From assembly GCA_029204225.1 (NCBI GenBank), contig MU831844.1:1-64000 (forward strand): a stretch of 64,000 nucleotides of DNA, in the 5' to 3' direction. The position numbers and the translations under genes were made by a program. Of this stretch, positions 24,401-34,200 are shown piece by piece. The stretch comes from Diphasiastrum complanatum. Lineage: Eukaryota > Streptophyta > Lycopodiopsida > Lycopodiales > Lycopodiaceae. How positions within the stretch are numbered: the stretch's first letter is position 1; every line of letters begins with the position of its first letter. The notes under the pieces are model-generated. The model was not told the DNA's origin. It worked only from the letters and a program-made list of their open reading frames with translations, and made no database searches.

Positions 24401-25443
24401 AACACAGATTATTTACTTGTTCCATTTGTTACGGAACAATACACCCAGCCCAAACATGTATGGAACAAGCTTCTGTGGTTTTCTTTATCTGGAACATGCC
24501 ACAAGTTCTTAGCAGAATCCCAAATCTGTTCATGAGTCAGAACTCAAGTGACTTCGATGACAAATATCTAACACATAATTTTTACTCTGGTATGGTAAGG
24601 CCACTTTTTATAAGTCTATCATTTAATGTGCTCTTTCTCTAGGAGCCATCTATCTGAAGCCGAAACTTTTGTTTTTCTAGCATGAATCCTTAACTTCTGA
24701 ATTTTAATGGAAAGACATCAAAAAATTAACATCAGGATAGAGAGTAGATGATACTTATGTTATATTCTATGGATGCAGTATACCTGGCAGCAGCTAACCC
24801 AATGGTTGAGTTTCCTACTCGGCACACCATAAATGGCTGGATTCCTGGGGACAAAGAAAAATACCGATTTTTGCGCCATATCTTTGAAACTGCTCTCATA
24901 CTAACATTTTCCACTGTGATAGCTGTTCTATGGCCGAACAGCTCTGGGAAAGTTCTCACAGTGACAGGGGCCACTGGAGTGTGCATGGTTTCTTATTTGA
25001 TTCCCATTGTCAACCATTTGGCTCTTTTTTTCAGAAGGTACAGATCGCTTTCTACCATTCAAGAGGCTTAAAACTGTTAATGTTTGACTTTGATTTGAGG
25101 GCATTGAAGCAATTTTACTAAAATACTACTTCCATGTAACAGAGCTAAGTGCCAGATGGAGCTTCTTCAAACCAAAAGGACGAATGGGCAGCAAAATAAT
25201 GATCTAAATCTGCAGCAGCAAACAGACCAGGTTAGGAATCTCCAGACTGATATGGAGGTTGCAAATACAGCATACCCAAATGCAGGTCCCAACATAAAAG
25301 AGCCCGATCTTTTAACTTACCGGAAAATTCGTGGAGGAGGGACTTGGGGGCTGATTAGAGAATATTCCTGGGAAGTTATGCTGCCGTTGACAGTTCTTGC
25401 AATAGGAATATTCTGCAGTGTTGCTTCACTTAGTACGCTGTAA
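12085..25443 (+). CDS. AAAP/SLC38-type amino acid transporter, 8 exons, 528 aa
   Basis: Membrane permease of the amino acid/auxin permease (AAAP) superfamily, expected to carry neutral amino acids across the vacuolar, endomembrane or plasma membrane. Substrate and location are not readable from the sequence. Exons: 12085-12317, 16161-16341, 16506-16712, 17283-17412, 20779-20916, 22399-22536, 24779-25037, 25143-25443. All junctions are GT-AG and all phases join, giving 1587 nt with TAA. The protein has an acidic, hydrophilic N-terminus (residues 1-60), 11 hydrophobic segments and a short C-terminus ending just after the last one. Family signals are LGIMG joined to GAVLPVSWAF in segment 1, the GSLVGGIQQTGEA segment and AAANPMVEFPTRH. 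A hydrophilic Q/N-rich loop (about residues 430-490) separates segments 10 and 11. The first ATG in the open frame is at 12085; upstream in-frame codons lack ATG. It most resembles the SLC38/AVT branch. Confidence 0.88.
12957..12998 (+). repeat. (TC)n microsatellite
   Basis: 21 uninterrupted CT units in intron 1. Confidence 0.95.
13617..14000. repeat. GC-rich degenerate minisatellite-like block
   Basis: A sharp GC-rich island in otherwise AT-rich intron DNA. The unit is close to GCGCCGGGCAGCxGGGGTGGCACTG in degenerate tandem form, with recurring GCCGGGCAG cores. ORFs in all frames are long only because GC-rich DNA lacks stops. They read as G/A/R/P-rich low complexity and are not genes. Confidence 0.6.
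14198..14224 (+). repeat. (CT)n microsatellite
   Basis: About 13 CT units in intron 1. Confidence 0.95.
14519..14737. mobile_element. MITE-like element, copy A
   Basis: The ends CGTAATGGATACTTTG (14519-14534) and CAAGTATCCATTACG (14723-14737) are inverted repeats. The 219-bp unit matches copy B at 15417-15635 along its length. There is no coding capacity. A target duplication could not be fixed. Confidence 0.6.
14927..14972. repeat. Small foldback related to 10460-10585
   Basis: GATGGAATGTGCAT is followed after 15 nt by its near reverse complement, and T-rich runs precede it. It has the same core as the foldbacks at 10460 and 11031. Confidence 0.55.
15417..15635. mobile_element. MITE-like element, copy B
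   Basis: 16-bp terminal inverted repeats CGTAATGGGTACCTTG (15417-15432) and CAAGGTATCCATTACG (15620-15635), one mismatch. Same length and interior landmarks as copy A (CCACGTG block, AAAAAGCGC or AAAGCGC block, TTCAAAAAATGGGC block). Confidence 0.65.
16161..16341 (+). CDS. Transporter exon 2
   Basis: Codes for residues 78-138. The acceptor is TGCTGCAG. The first base completes a glycine codon, so segment 1 continues as GAVLPVSWAFSVTG. It also holds membrane segment 2 and ends in GGRWWK, phase 0, donor AAG|GTAATG. Confidence 0.9.
16506..16712 (+). CDS. Transporter exon 3
   Basis: Codes for residues 139-207, phase 0 at both ends. It contains membrane segments 3 (VVLLVGSLVGGIQQTGEA) and 4 (MALTTAFIVGPLCLVEKL). 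The donor is CAG|GTGTGC. Confidence 0.9.
17137..17186 (+). repeat. (GA)n microsatellite
   Basis: 25 GA units in intron 3 of the transporter gene. Confidence 0.95.
17283..17412 (+). CDS. Transporter exon 4
   Basis: Codes for residues 208-250 with membrane segment 5 (VGTAIVFWLVVSIMADS). The acceptor is TTGTAG and the donor is TTG|GTGAAT. It ends in phase 1. Confidence 0.9.
17413..20778 (+). other. Intron 4 of the transporter gene
   Basis: 3.4 kb without a recognisable gene. It contains a perfect 11-nt hairpin at 20145-20167. Short ORFs on both strands (for example 18654-18920, minus) have no recognisable motif. Confidence 0.6.
20145..20167. repeat. Perfect short hairpin
   Basis: 11-nt arms GATTTGTCTTA and TAAGACAAATC flank a single A, inside intron 4. 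Confidence 0.85.
20779..20916 (+). CDS. Transporter exon 5
   Basis: Codes for residues 251-296, entered and left in phase 1. It contains segment 6 (AVSIFGFAFYIQPIMMPLY) and the start of segment 7. The acceptor is CAACAG and the donor is TTG|GTAAAG. Confidence 0.9.
21393..21455 (+). repeat. (CA)n microsatellite, interrupted
   Basis: About 30 CA units with a TA/GA interruption near 21424-21430, in intron 5. Confidence 0.95.
21860..21933 (-). pseudogene. Antisense exon-like segment B in intron 5 (unassigned gene)
   Basis: After an AG acceptor (minus strand), 74 nt read DSLYQLASIEFSARSGVPNV followed by IFET. The first base completes the phase-2 codon left open by segment A (22168-22341), so A and B would splice in frame. 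Beyond a possible CAG|GTCATA donor, another frame continues as QVIFCEWLLSFIGARRG, which suggests a frameshift in a decayed exon. I do not recognise the protein. Host-gene origin is inferred from codon-like composition and splice sites. Confidence 0.4.
22168..22341 (-). pseudogene. Antisense exon-like segment A in intron 5 (unassigned gene)
   Basis: 174 nt open in one frame between a pyrimidine-rich acceptor (CTCTACATAG) and a GTAAGT donor on the minus strand, phase 2 at both ends. The translation contains LPSNRYFQAEGMIQYLDELA and SELVMDQTMVTFFFPLLEDP, which looks like real protein and not like a transposon domain. It ends 57 bp before transporter exon 6 on the opposite strand. Family unknown. 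It could be a captured or degenerate host gene piece. Confidence 0.45.
22399..22536 (+). CDS. Transporter exon 6
   Basis: Codes for residues 297-342, phase 1 at both ends. It completes segment 7 (TSFFIYSSAGFFGAAYYG) and starts segment 8 (QGILNLAMS). The acceptor is CTTGCAG and the donor is CTT|GTATGT. Confidence 0.9.
22920..23460 (-). pseudogene. Copia RNase H remnant in intron 6, antisense
   Basis: The reverse complement reads YVKGTATHGLIYGRE, then DYVNADWAGSIDDRRSTTG, a STTR-like EAIWL block, KHVTVIKSDSQSGIQL, AMFHVRTKHIEVKYYF and, near 22940-22990, KFELFREKL. This is the C-terminal half of a Copia pol. Stops and frameshifts are present. It is inserted opposite to the transporter gene between exons 6 and 7. 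Confidence 0.85.
23789..23978 (-). pseudogene. Chromodomain-like remnant of a Gypsy chromovirus
   Basis: A 62-codon open segment on the minus strand ends with LERLIRWKGRTENNDLWKW and ESIKKNFPSFYF before a TAG. The pattern RWKGRxxxxxxW followed by a hydrophobic/charged helix and FP is that of the chromodomain at the C-terminus of chromoviral integrases. Only the last part of pol is present. It could also be read as a terminal exon, since an AG precedes the frame, but the chromodomain reading is simpler. Confidence 0.5.
24779..25037 (+). CDS. Transporter exon 7
   Basis: Codes for residues 343-428 with the end of segment 8 (LAAANPMVEFP), then segments 9 (ALILTFSTVIAVLW) and 10 (GVCMVSYLIPIVNHLALFF). 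The acceptor is GATGCAG. It ends in phase 2 at AAG|GTACAG. Confidence 0.9.
25143..25443 (+). CDS. Transporter exon 8 (last)
   Basis: Codes for residues 429-528 and the TAA stop. A hydrophilic Q/N-rich loop is followed by segment 11 (VMLPLTVLAIGIFCSVASL), after which the protein ends almost at once. The acceptor is GTAACAG. A polyadenylation signal was not clearly identified downstream. Confidence 0.88.
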
Positions 25444-26352
25444 CTAACCGTGAAAAGCTCTGCTATCCTGTTTATTTGTGAAGGCCCTACCTAATAAGCA
25501 GGACGCAATCTAATTTTAATCCGTGTTATTTTTTTCTTGTGTGTCCTGGTTTGTGTGCCTGATTGGAGTCGAGCTTTTGACCTCAAGTGAAGGAAAGGAA
25601 GCCCTCACCAACATGCCACTTATTGGAGGACTTAATTCATATGTACCTGTGTATTATATCAGAAGAAATCTAGAAATATTATCTGCTCGCTGCTTGAGCA
25701 GTTTTGGGAGATGGTAATCTGGGTGTCACACATGAAGAAGAGAAGTAAATGAGTACCACTGTGATGAATTCCACAAATGCCTTGTCGATATCAAGTGCGA
25801 ACCTTCAGATTTCAGTCCAAATATATAACCCATTGCATGAGAGTTCAACTTTCACATAAACTCACTCACATACCACTGAGACAGTATATGAATTAAAATT
25901 TGAATACGTTTCAAAGGCTGAATAGAAAAAAATCCAAAGATGACATATACAAGTGGGGATACGTTGGTTCAACAGGGTAAAACAGCCATGAAGTTATTGG
26001 CCAGATCATTAGGTCGAGCACATTTTGATGGCCTTTGAACCCAGTGGAATGGTCACTTAGATAATCCATTCCCAAGCACTAAGAGATTGCAATGCCGACC
26101 TATTATATTTACAGCTGAGAATTTTTTTATGGGCTCTGCAGACTCTTGAATTTTTATGGGCTATGATTTCTTTGTGAAACTTCTTTATCAACCTTTGAAA
26201 AACTTGAATGGAGTTTATTATTCATGGTCTGTTGCTGTAACAAGGACATTGTGCTTTCAGAACTCATATTCTCCCTTCATATTCTTAATGGCCTGCATGG
26301 GAATTTTAAAAAAAAAATAGCACGCTGAAAAACTGGTGGAATCCATGTTGAA
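25444..26352. other. 3' flank of the transporter gene, no further gene
   Basis: Presumed 3' UTR followed by AT-rich intergenic DNA. A stretch near 25975-26070 resembles the repeated segments at 13325-13455 and 15185-15297 in part. No ORF with a family signal was seen. Confidence 0.5.
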
Positions 26353-26599
26353 TACACCTAAATGCTGTTTACCTCTGTGAGCACAGTAATTTCCTGAGAT
26401 GGCCAAAGTTCAAATTTTCCCTAGATCAAACCCCTATACACCTAAATGTTGTTTAGTTCTGTGAGTACACTTGTTTCCTGAGATGGCCAAAGTTCAAATT
26501 TTCCCTAGATCAAACCCCTATACACCTAAATGTTGTTTAGTTCTGTGAGTACACTTGTTTCCTGAGATGGCCAAAGTTCAAATTTTCCCTAGATCAAAC
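26353..26599 (+). repeat. 84-bp tandem repeat, three copies
   Basis: Units start with TACACCTAAATG at 26353, 26437 and 26521. Units 2 and 3 are essentially identical and unit 1 differs at several positions. The last unit ends at 26599, five bases short. Confidence 0.9.
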
Positions 26600-29500
26600 G
26601 ATAATCAGTACTTATCCTATTCACACTTTGACAATCAATGCCATTACACATTATGAGTTAGAATTTAGATGTCCTCGGATAAGCAAACTCACAAGCACTG
26701 TCTAATATGATATGAGGGTATCTCAAGATTGGTTTTGATCCCTTCTCAGCATCAGATTAATTTAGTTCTCACCAAGCTTGCATTGGACTATTAGTAGACC
26801 AAACATACATAAATTACTGAGAAAAGGTTTTCAAGTATACCCTTATACATCTGCAAAAACCCATGACCTTTTTGTGGGTTTAAAGGATTTTATGAAGCCT
26901 AGGGCAACCTGGGGCTTTACAGATATTTCCCTCGCGTTCAAAGATTCAGCACAGCTCACGATTGGATTCGCTGTTTTTACAGGGGGAAGGGGAAGGTTGC
27001 CCTTCAAGGGCATTCCGCCCAGGAAGGGCATCGACCCACGGCATTAGTTAGAGGGCAGAAGCCCTTAATCGGGCAGATGGCCCCGAGGAGGAGGCGTCGT
27101 TTCTTGCCGTAATTTCAATTTTTACTTTTTTTTTAAATGTTTTTTTTGCTGTAAATTTTTTTTACACGCACTTTCCACGCATTGCTGTAATTTTTTTTTT
27201 ACACACCTTCCGCACGAAAGTTGCCTAAAAAAAACGTTAAAAAAATTGGATGTAAAATTTTTTTCAAAAAAAACAACAGAGGCGTGTATGGATTCCGCGC
27301 AAAAGCGCCTCCCTTTTTCTTCATTACAAAGGTAAAGATGAGATTATGTTGGGGAAAATAGTTAGGCTCCACATGGAATACCTACTGGAAATTTGATGTT
27401 CACTCCAGACACCTTCATACAGCATAAAAAGCAAAGCCTACTTTGGGTGTGTACTTTGGCTATAAAGGACTATGTGCCAAAAACCTGTTTAGCATAAAGG
27501 GCTTTATGCCCATAGAGAGCAGGCTTTTGGCATATAGAATTGTACGTCAATGAAGCTCTTGGGCAGTTATTGCCTTGTACAGTGGCCATGAAACATGCAA
27601 TGGCCTCTTCTTATGCCTTAACCCTACACATAAGTAGATTAAATTTGATTTTCCTTGTTTTTCTGGTCCACTCTTAAGCAAAAATTTGATATTACAAAGC
27701 CCAATATTTCTTATTATTCGAACATTGGAAATATTGTGGCATTGATGGTTTGGATGAGGTAGAACAACCATAAATCAAGACGAGGCCGATAGGCGGAACC
27801 ATGATTCAACATGATATTGTCATATTTTTATGACTAATTTTTTTGCGTGGCATGGACTTTTTGAACCTCTATGGGATGTAATGAACCTATGAACTTTGTC
27901 TACAACTCCAAACTTTCATGCCTGAATTTAAATCTCTGGTTAATTGGTAAAATTTAGACTCACACAATTTTTTTTTTTGTCCCCATACTTGCTTGAATAT
28001 GAATTCCACACACACATTGAGGATCTGCAAATGATCTCACAATCATAAACTTATTTGACAATAACACATTTTCTACTGCACTCACTTATTAGAGACACTT
28101 TTGATTGCATTTCATTTGAACCACTTTGAATATCTGAAAAGGTTTTGTATTGTTGCCAACTTTGTTGGAAGATGGCAATCAGATCCATATTCTGATTGGC
28201 ATTTACTCAAACCGATCACAACCAACATCAAATCTGGCACTTAAAGCATCGATTCGTCTGGCATTTGCTTCAAGCAGCTTCACTCCCAAACCCATAACTC
28301 ACGTCATAGGGGTTAAATCTACACTTGCACTTGAGTAAATCCACACTCTCATTCAAGTGAGGAAGGAAATTTTGCTTGTGTCATGTGTGGAAAAGAAGAA
28401 TTGAATTCAATTTTGGGGAGAATGGAAAAAAGTTTCATTCAAAAGCTTGAGCTATGGTGGGATGAAAGCAATGGCCCATCAAATTTGGGAGCGTCTGAGT
28501 TTAAAAAATGTTACCATACTACGGTATTTTTAAGTTGTTGAAAAGTGAGGTAATGTCTAGTTCTACTCAAAGACACTAGCTCCATTTAATCTCACATGGA
28601 ATTAAACTAACTAGTTCTTGCTATGTAGACTTCTTCATTATCGAATCATCTCAAAGGCCCAACAACAACAATGTAAATGTCACAAGAGTCCAGCTACTAC
28701 CATTCTATAGTTGCAAAACTTGTTGGTCAATTTGTATCCCATACTTTTGTGGTTATTATGCATTCGATTTGAATACCTCATGAGTTCAATTGAGTCTCAA
28801 AAATTTTGGGAGGGTTGTATTGGTCGACATTAATAAGTGTGAATTGTGTTGATACACAATGATGTTAGCACCACTAATACCTACCCTCAAGCAAAAACAT
28901 TGGTACTTGACCTTCTAAAAACAATAGAATTCGGTTGATCTATTCCATATTTCAATAAATTGTATCAATTGACCTCATACTCACTGCAACTTAACACCTA
29001 CAATCATCTCTCGAGTCTGATGAAGACATTATTGAACACCATTTGGTGAATCAACTGAACTTTTATTGACCATTGCATATTAATGTTTATCATTGTTTTG
29101 AGTTCGGATTTGATGTTGGTGGACATTACTAAGACCTAGTCAAGTTTTGTGACATCTAACATCCATATTATTAAATGAAAATGACCATTGGTTACTTTCC
29201 AAGACATACTCATATAATCTTTGTAGACTCATGTTATGTACTATAATGATATGCCCTTAAGTGATGTCCTCACAAGGGGGCAAGACACAGGTCTACTGGC
29301 GTTATTGACATGTTTTAGTGCCACACGTCACCATCCTAGGTGGGCACGTGTTGTCGACGGGACCATGCTTGATGGGACCCACTGTGCCTATATAGTGGTG
29401 GGGCTTTCCTTTTGACATTCACTCAGTCTACCCGGGAGTTGGTGGATGGAGAGCATGTGTTGATGGCTAGTGGTATGGGATGCCAATTATCGTCGAGACT

Positions 29501-30580
29501 TGATTGGGCATGATGGTGTTGGTAACTCCAATGCATGGGGGTGGGTCAACAGTGACCCTACGGATGGGTGGATACAGAGAAATACACGAGATTGTCGAAC
29601 AATCTGTAGAAATACACAAGAATCTCCATCAGGTGTTTGCACAACAAAGTATTGAATCAATAATGACGAACTATCGAAGACAGTTGTTGAAGGCAACTCG
29701 GACTTTCAACTATTTCAATGGGATTCATTCGACTATCTTTCGACTCTAAGTGATTTCTAGCCTTATCTTTCACGATTAGATAGAATCTCAACATAATAAG
29801 ATTCTATCAAATGGCGATTGTCAACAACTGAACATAATGCCTTAATCCATCTTGTAAATACATTAGGTAAGCATTCTTTTAACTGTATAACTACTGTGTA
29901 TATAAACATATTCGATAGTGCACAACTAATTAACTAATCAAGAATTGTCCCATGACTCTATGAACTAATTTGAAATAGAGCGCTCTATTCAATCTCTCTC
30001 TCTCTGACTACTAGAGTATTGTTTTACAGATATCGTGCATCTGTGAGCATTTAGACATGTACACTCTTTTTAACTAATGAATTTCGTTCTAGCACATATA
30101 GTGTCGTGTCGTGTTGCTTACATAATTTTTTTGTTTCATCCGAGTCGGGTCCTTTTATTAGTCATGGATGACATAATTAATAGATTGAATCATTCTGACA
30201 ATTAGTGTTAATCACAATGCTCTAGTTCTGACTTGCTTGCTTGATTCACTCATGCTTCCGCATTGCATCTTATTGAATTTGTGCATGTCTACGGAATCGA
30301 TTGTATCAATCTTTGAGACTTCAAAGCTCGGATCAAGTAGAACTGTTGTTGATCATTAACAGTAGTACGAATCCGGTAGACGTAGATTCATGCATCAAGA
30401 AATTGTCATGTTCAGTAGACTTTCTTGACAAGTAGACCACAAGATAGAGTTGATTCCAAGAAGTCAAGCTATCTCTACGTAACCTTATAGGTTTTTTTTG
30501 GAAAGAAGAGAGAGAGAGAGAGATTTTAAATCAAATAGAAAACTATTTGAGGATGGGACATATCCATCCAACTAAGTCAC
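26600..30580. other. Intergenic stretch, no supported gene
   Basis: It contains a GC-rich to T-run repeat patch (about 26960-27290) related in style to 10586-11368, a TATA-like GCCTATATAGTGG near 29388 preceded by GC-rich DNA that may be an LTR piece, and a CT patch near 29990. The ORF at 27547-27771 (minus) and others show no family signal. Confidence 0.45.
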
Positions 30581-30589
30581 CATGGGATG

Positions 30590-31510
30590 CTTATATTCTT
30601 CCGAAAGCGAAAGGATGAAGGTTTCTAGACTCTGCATAGATTGCATACGTGGGACTAAATACTTTACTAAAATTGATCTCAGGATAGGGTACCATCAGAT
30701 AAGAATTAAGTCTGAGGATGTCCAAAAGATTGGATTTCGTACTAGATTTGGCTATTATGAGTTCTTAGTGTTGCCTTTTGGATTAAATGAATGCTCCAGC
30801 AACATTCCAGCAAATGATGAACGATTTGTTTTGTCCATATTTGGGGAAGTTTGTGGTAGTGTTTCTAGGTTATATTCTCGTCTACAATAAGACCTTGGAG
30901 GAACACATAGAGCACCTTAGGACTATCTTGATGAAACTCCGATAGGAGTTACTCTACGTTAAGGAATCCCAGTGTGAGTTCTTTTTAAGCATGAGTAATT
31001 GGTTTATCTCGGTCATAAGATCACTACTGATGGGATCAAGATTGATGAGGATAAAATCAAGATAGTGGTTGATTGGGATTCCACAAACTGTTAAACATAT
31101 TAAATCATTCTTAGAATTTACTGTTTGCTTTTGAAGATTTATTGAGGATCACGCTAAAGTAGTGACACCACTCAATAATCTAACAAAAGGGATTGTTAAA
31201 AAAGAGAAATAGAAATAAACCTAATCTGCCTGTTGAATGGAATGAGGAACTAAATCATTGTTTTGAGAAACTCAAGACCGTGATTGTTTCAGATCCCATT
31301 TTACAGATTGCAGATCCTGATCTACCTTACGTCATGAGAATGGATGCAAGTGATCTTGCAATTGGAGTAGTTTTATTAAAGAATGATAGGCCACTAATGT
31401 TTGAAAGCAAAAAATTCATTGGTCTTCAGTTGCTTTATGCTACACAAGAAAATGAATTATTTGCAGCTATCTATGCACTTAAGACCTGGAGACACATTAG
31501 TATTTAATGC
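30590..31510 (+). pseudogene. Ty3/Gypsy pol remnant (RT and RNase H)
   Basis: RT motifs are clear: KYFTKIDLRIGYHQIRIK, GFRTRFGYYEFLVLPFGLNE, then in other frames a FLGYILVYNKTLEEH block where the catalytic LDD is expected, followed by LGHKITTDGIKIDEDKI. RNase H follows as VEWNEELNHCFEKLK, DLPYVMRMDASDLAIG and ENELFAAIYALKTWRH. The catalytic aspartate pair of RT is lost and several frameshifts and stops are present. The remnant ends in RNase H just where the Copia element has inserted nearby. Confidence 0.88.
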
Positions 31511-31537
31511 TTAACTTATGGCTAAGAGTGAACATGT
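31490..31537 (+). repeat. Unit 1 of a 55-bp tandem duplication split by the Copia element
   Basis: Unit 1 starts AGACACATTAGTATTTAATG and matches 37503-37550 with three or four substitutions. If the Copia element and one target duplication copy are removed, the two units become adjacent with a period of 55 bp. Confidence 0.75.
31533..31537 (+). repeat. Target site duplication of the Copia element (left)
   Basis: CATGT immediately before the 5' LTR, identical to 37491-37495. Confidence 0.9.
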
Positions 31538-32183
31538 TGTGAAAAATTGCCTACATTGGCAAATCTAGCCATGTAGAATATTGTACATTTTGTCAATATT
31601 GTTTGTTGGTTACTTGAATGGCCAAAGTGCCACTTGTACATACACACCTAAAGTAGGTTACCACTAGTCAAGAGGAGTGGTTGTGTCTATTTGGTAGTGA
31701 TTCCTACTTTGTAGGATCTAGACCATGATTTATGATGAGATTTGTACCTACCATGCACCTACCAAGCATGACTCTTGGATCTAGGCTAGGGTTTTCACAT
31801 TAGGGCAAGAAAGTGGAGTTTACTTCCTTATTACATGCTGGATTTTCACCTAACTTGAGAAGATAGAAACTTTTGGAGCCTCAAGGAGAAACTCAAGTTT
31901 CCTCTCATTGTATGGTGATTACTCTATTTTTCCAATGAAACCCAGCTTTGGCACTTTGTAAACATTGTCTACAGGCCGTACTACAGCCTTATTTCCACAC
32001 GTGTGGAGTTGGATTAGACTATTTGATCAATGCTTTGATTGTCTCTACTTGTTTCCTATCAAGCTGCTAAACTAGATCTTATTTTCTGATGACTAGTTTC
32101 TGATAGATTGTTTAACAAGCATACAATCACCTTGTGGATCATTCAAAGATCCATTTATGGTCCTTAGTACTTTACTTTTCACA
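31538..32183 (+). repeat. Copia 5' LTR (646 bp)
   Basis: Starts TGTGAAAAATTG and ends TTTTCACA. It lacks about 45 bp that are present in the 3' LTR near 37117-37162. Confidence 0.93.
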
Positions 32184-32197
32184 TGGTATCAGAGCCA
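32184..32197 (+). other. Copia primer-binding site
   Basis: TGGTATCAGAGCCA directly after the 5' LTR is complementary to the 3' end of plant initiator tRNA-Met, the usual primer of plant Copia elements. Confidence 0.93.
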
Positions 32198-32807
32198 AGT
32201 ACAAGTCCATTGATCTGTGTTTGAATCTAATCCAGTTTTAGCAGGTTTTGGTGCAAAAAGCTAGTATTGGAAGGGCGAGCTGGTATCCAGGTTTTGGTGA
32301 GGGGATTTGATCCCAAACTTTTTCAGGATCAAAATCTGTACTGTTCACACGTGTGGGCATCTCTGAACCAGCATTTAATAACCCATATTCATTGGATCAT
32401 AGAAAATTCATATGGTGTCAGTTTGATATAATTTTTGGTGCAAATCCTAGGATAAGCTACCAAGATCACTTGCCATTGATTAGTTTTGAATTTGTTTCAT
32501 GAAAACTAATTAATCTAGGCTGATTTCAGACCTTCTTAAACCAGGTCTTGAAAGTACATCAAAGTGAATGAGAGAGATAGAGTCAGTTTTTGTCCAAGAA
32601 TAGCCAAGATTGGCAAGATTTGCTTGAGTGTAGTTTTCATCTCATCTTATCTTCATTCCAGCTTGTGAGGGAGTGATAGAACTGTGATTACAAATCCATC
32701 TGTTGGATTAGAAGTCAACATTTGAGTGAAACACTGCAAGTTAGAAACCTTTGTGAGTTTCAGGTCCAAACAAATCTATATCTTGTGTGTAGAATCTTGC
32801 TAGTAAG

Positions 32808-34200
32808 ATGGGATCAGTGGGAGCCTACCTTCTAGAAGCTAGTGAGAGGTTAAATTCTACCAATTATGCTATTTGGAAAGTGAGGATGGAGTCACTAATG
32901 GTGCTCCAGGATCTTTATGAGTTTCTAATAGATGATGAAGATGAACCTCTAGGTGTACAGGAATTAGTGAGATACAAGAAGAGGTCTAGGCTTGCACTTC
33001 ACTGTATTAAGATGAATGTAAGCAATGATCTTTTAAGGGAAATATCATCATGTGAGAGTGCTAAAGAGGCTTGGGAATCTTTAAAATCTATCTATGAGTC
33101 TAGTAACACTTCGAGGGTTCTCATGCTTAGGAATCAGATTCTACAAAGCATGAAGAGGAGTCATGAGAGTGCACAAGATTATGTGCTAAGAATCAAGTCT
33201 CTTAATAGGGAGTTAGCTTCCATTGGAGAGAAGATTCAAGATAGTGAGCTTGTTCAGATTGTCCTAAATGGTCTAGGGAGTGGCTTTACAAATTTGGTCC
33301 AAAGCTTTGCAATCCAAGACACTTTGCCTACTATAGAAAAGCTACACAGTGTATTAGTAGCTGAAGAGTGTAGGATGTTGCATAACAATGCAAGAATGAA
33401 TGCTATTTCTCTGCAGGATGGTGATGAGAAAGCTAATTTCTCATTTAAAAGCAAGAAGAAGACCAATGGCAAGAAGAAGCACTTCAATGAGACCAAGGAG
33501 GAGGATGAGGCTTCAAGCTCAAAGGGCAAGATCAAAGACAAGTCCAAGTACAAATGTTTTTTCTGTGGAAAGAAAGGACATTTTGCATCAGAATGTCTCA
33601 AGAAGAAGAAGGCACAAGAGAGCAAACAAAGCAACATTGCACATCAGGAGGAAGAGGAGGATGAAGAGTCATCCTTGATGGTTTCCAACAAACCACCATC
33701 ATCCAAGAGCAACACCAATGATTCTTGGTGGATTGATAGTGGGGCAAGTTCCCACATGACATATCAAAAGGACATATTCTCCACCTTACTTTCTTACAAT
33801 GACTTACATAGATCAATCTATACTGCAAGTAGTCAAGAATGTAAGATAAGTGGAATAGGAACAATTCCCTTGTATGTGGGATCATCCAAAAGGATGAATC
33901 TAGATAATGTTCTTTATGTTCCTAAGTTAACCAAGAATTTGCTTAGTGTTGGCCAGTTAATGGATAATGGCCTAGATGTACAATTTAAGCATGGAGTTTG
34001 TTCCATCCTTAGAAATGATGAATGTATAACCAAAGGCTTTAAGCAAGGTAGATTGTTTAAGCTTGATGCTAATATTGTAGTGGAGAGTGTTAACTTGGTA
34101 AAGGTGGAGCTATCAAAGGTGGAACTGTGGCACAAAAGGTTGGGCCACCCCAACTACAAAGCTATGGAATCTATGGCTACAAAGGAGCTTGCAGTTGGAT
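32808..34200 (+). pseudogene. Copia gag, protease and GAG-pre-integrase region
   Basis: The ATG at 32808 starts a frame with a Copia-type gag (ERLNSTNYAIWKVRMESLM near residue 12), a zinc knuckle CFFCGKKGHFASEC near residue 250, an aspartic protease active site WWIDSGASSHMT with its Asp near residue 310, and LWHKRLGHPNYK of the GAG-pre-integrase. The open frame runs on to 34373, but the conserved sequence moves to another frame near 34200. Residues after that in this frame are not part of the ancestral protein. Confidence 0.9.

Noticed and set aside
25523-25717. ORF directly after the transporter stop codon
   Set aside because: It lies in the 3' UTR, has no ATG with context and no conserved content. 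The AAAP protein normally ends after segment 11, as it does at 25443.
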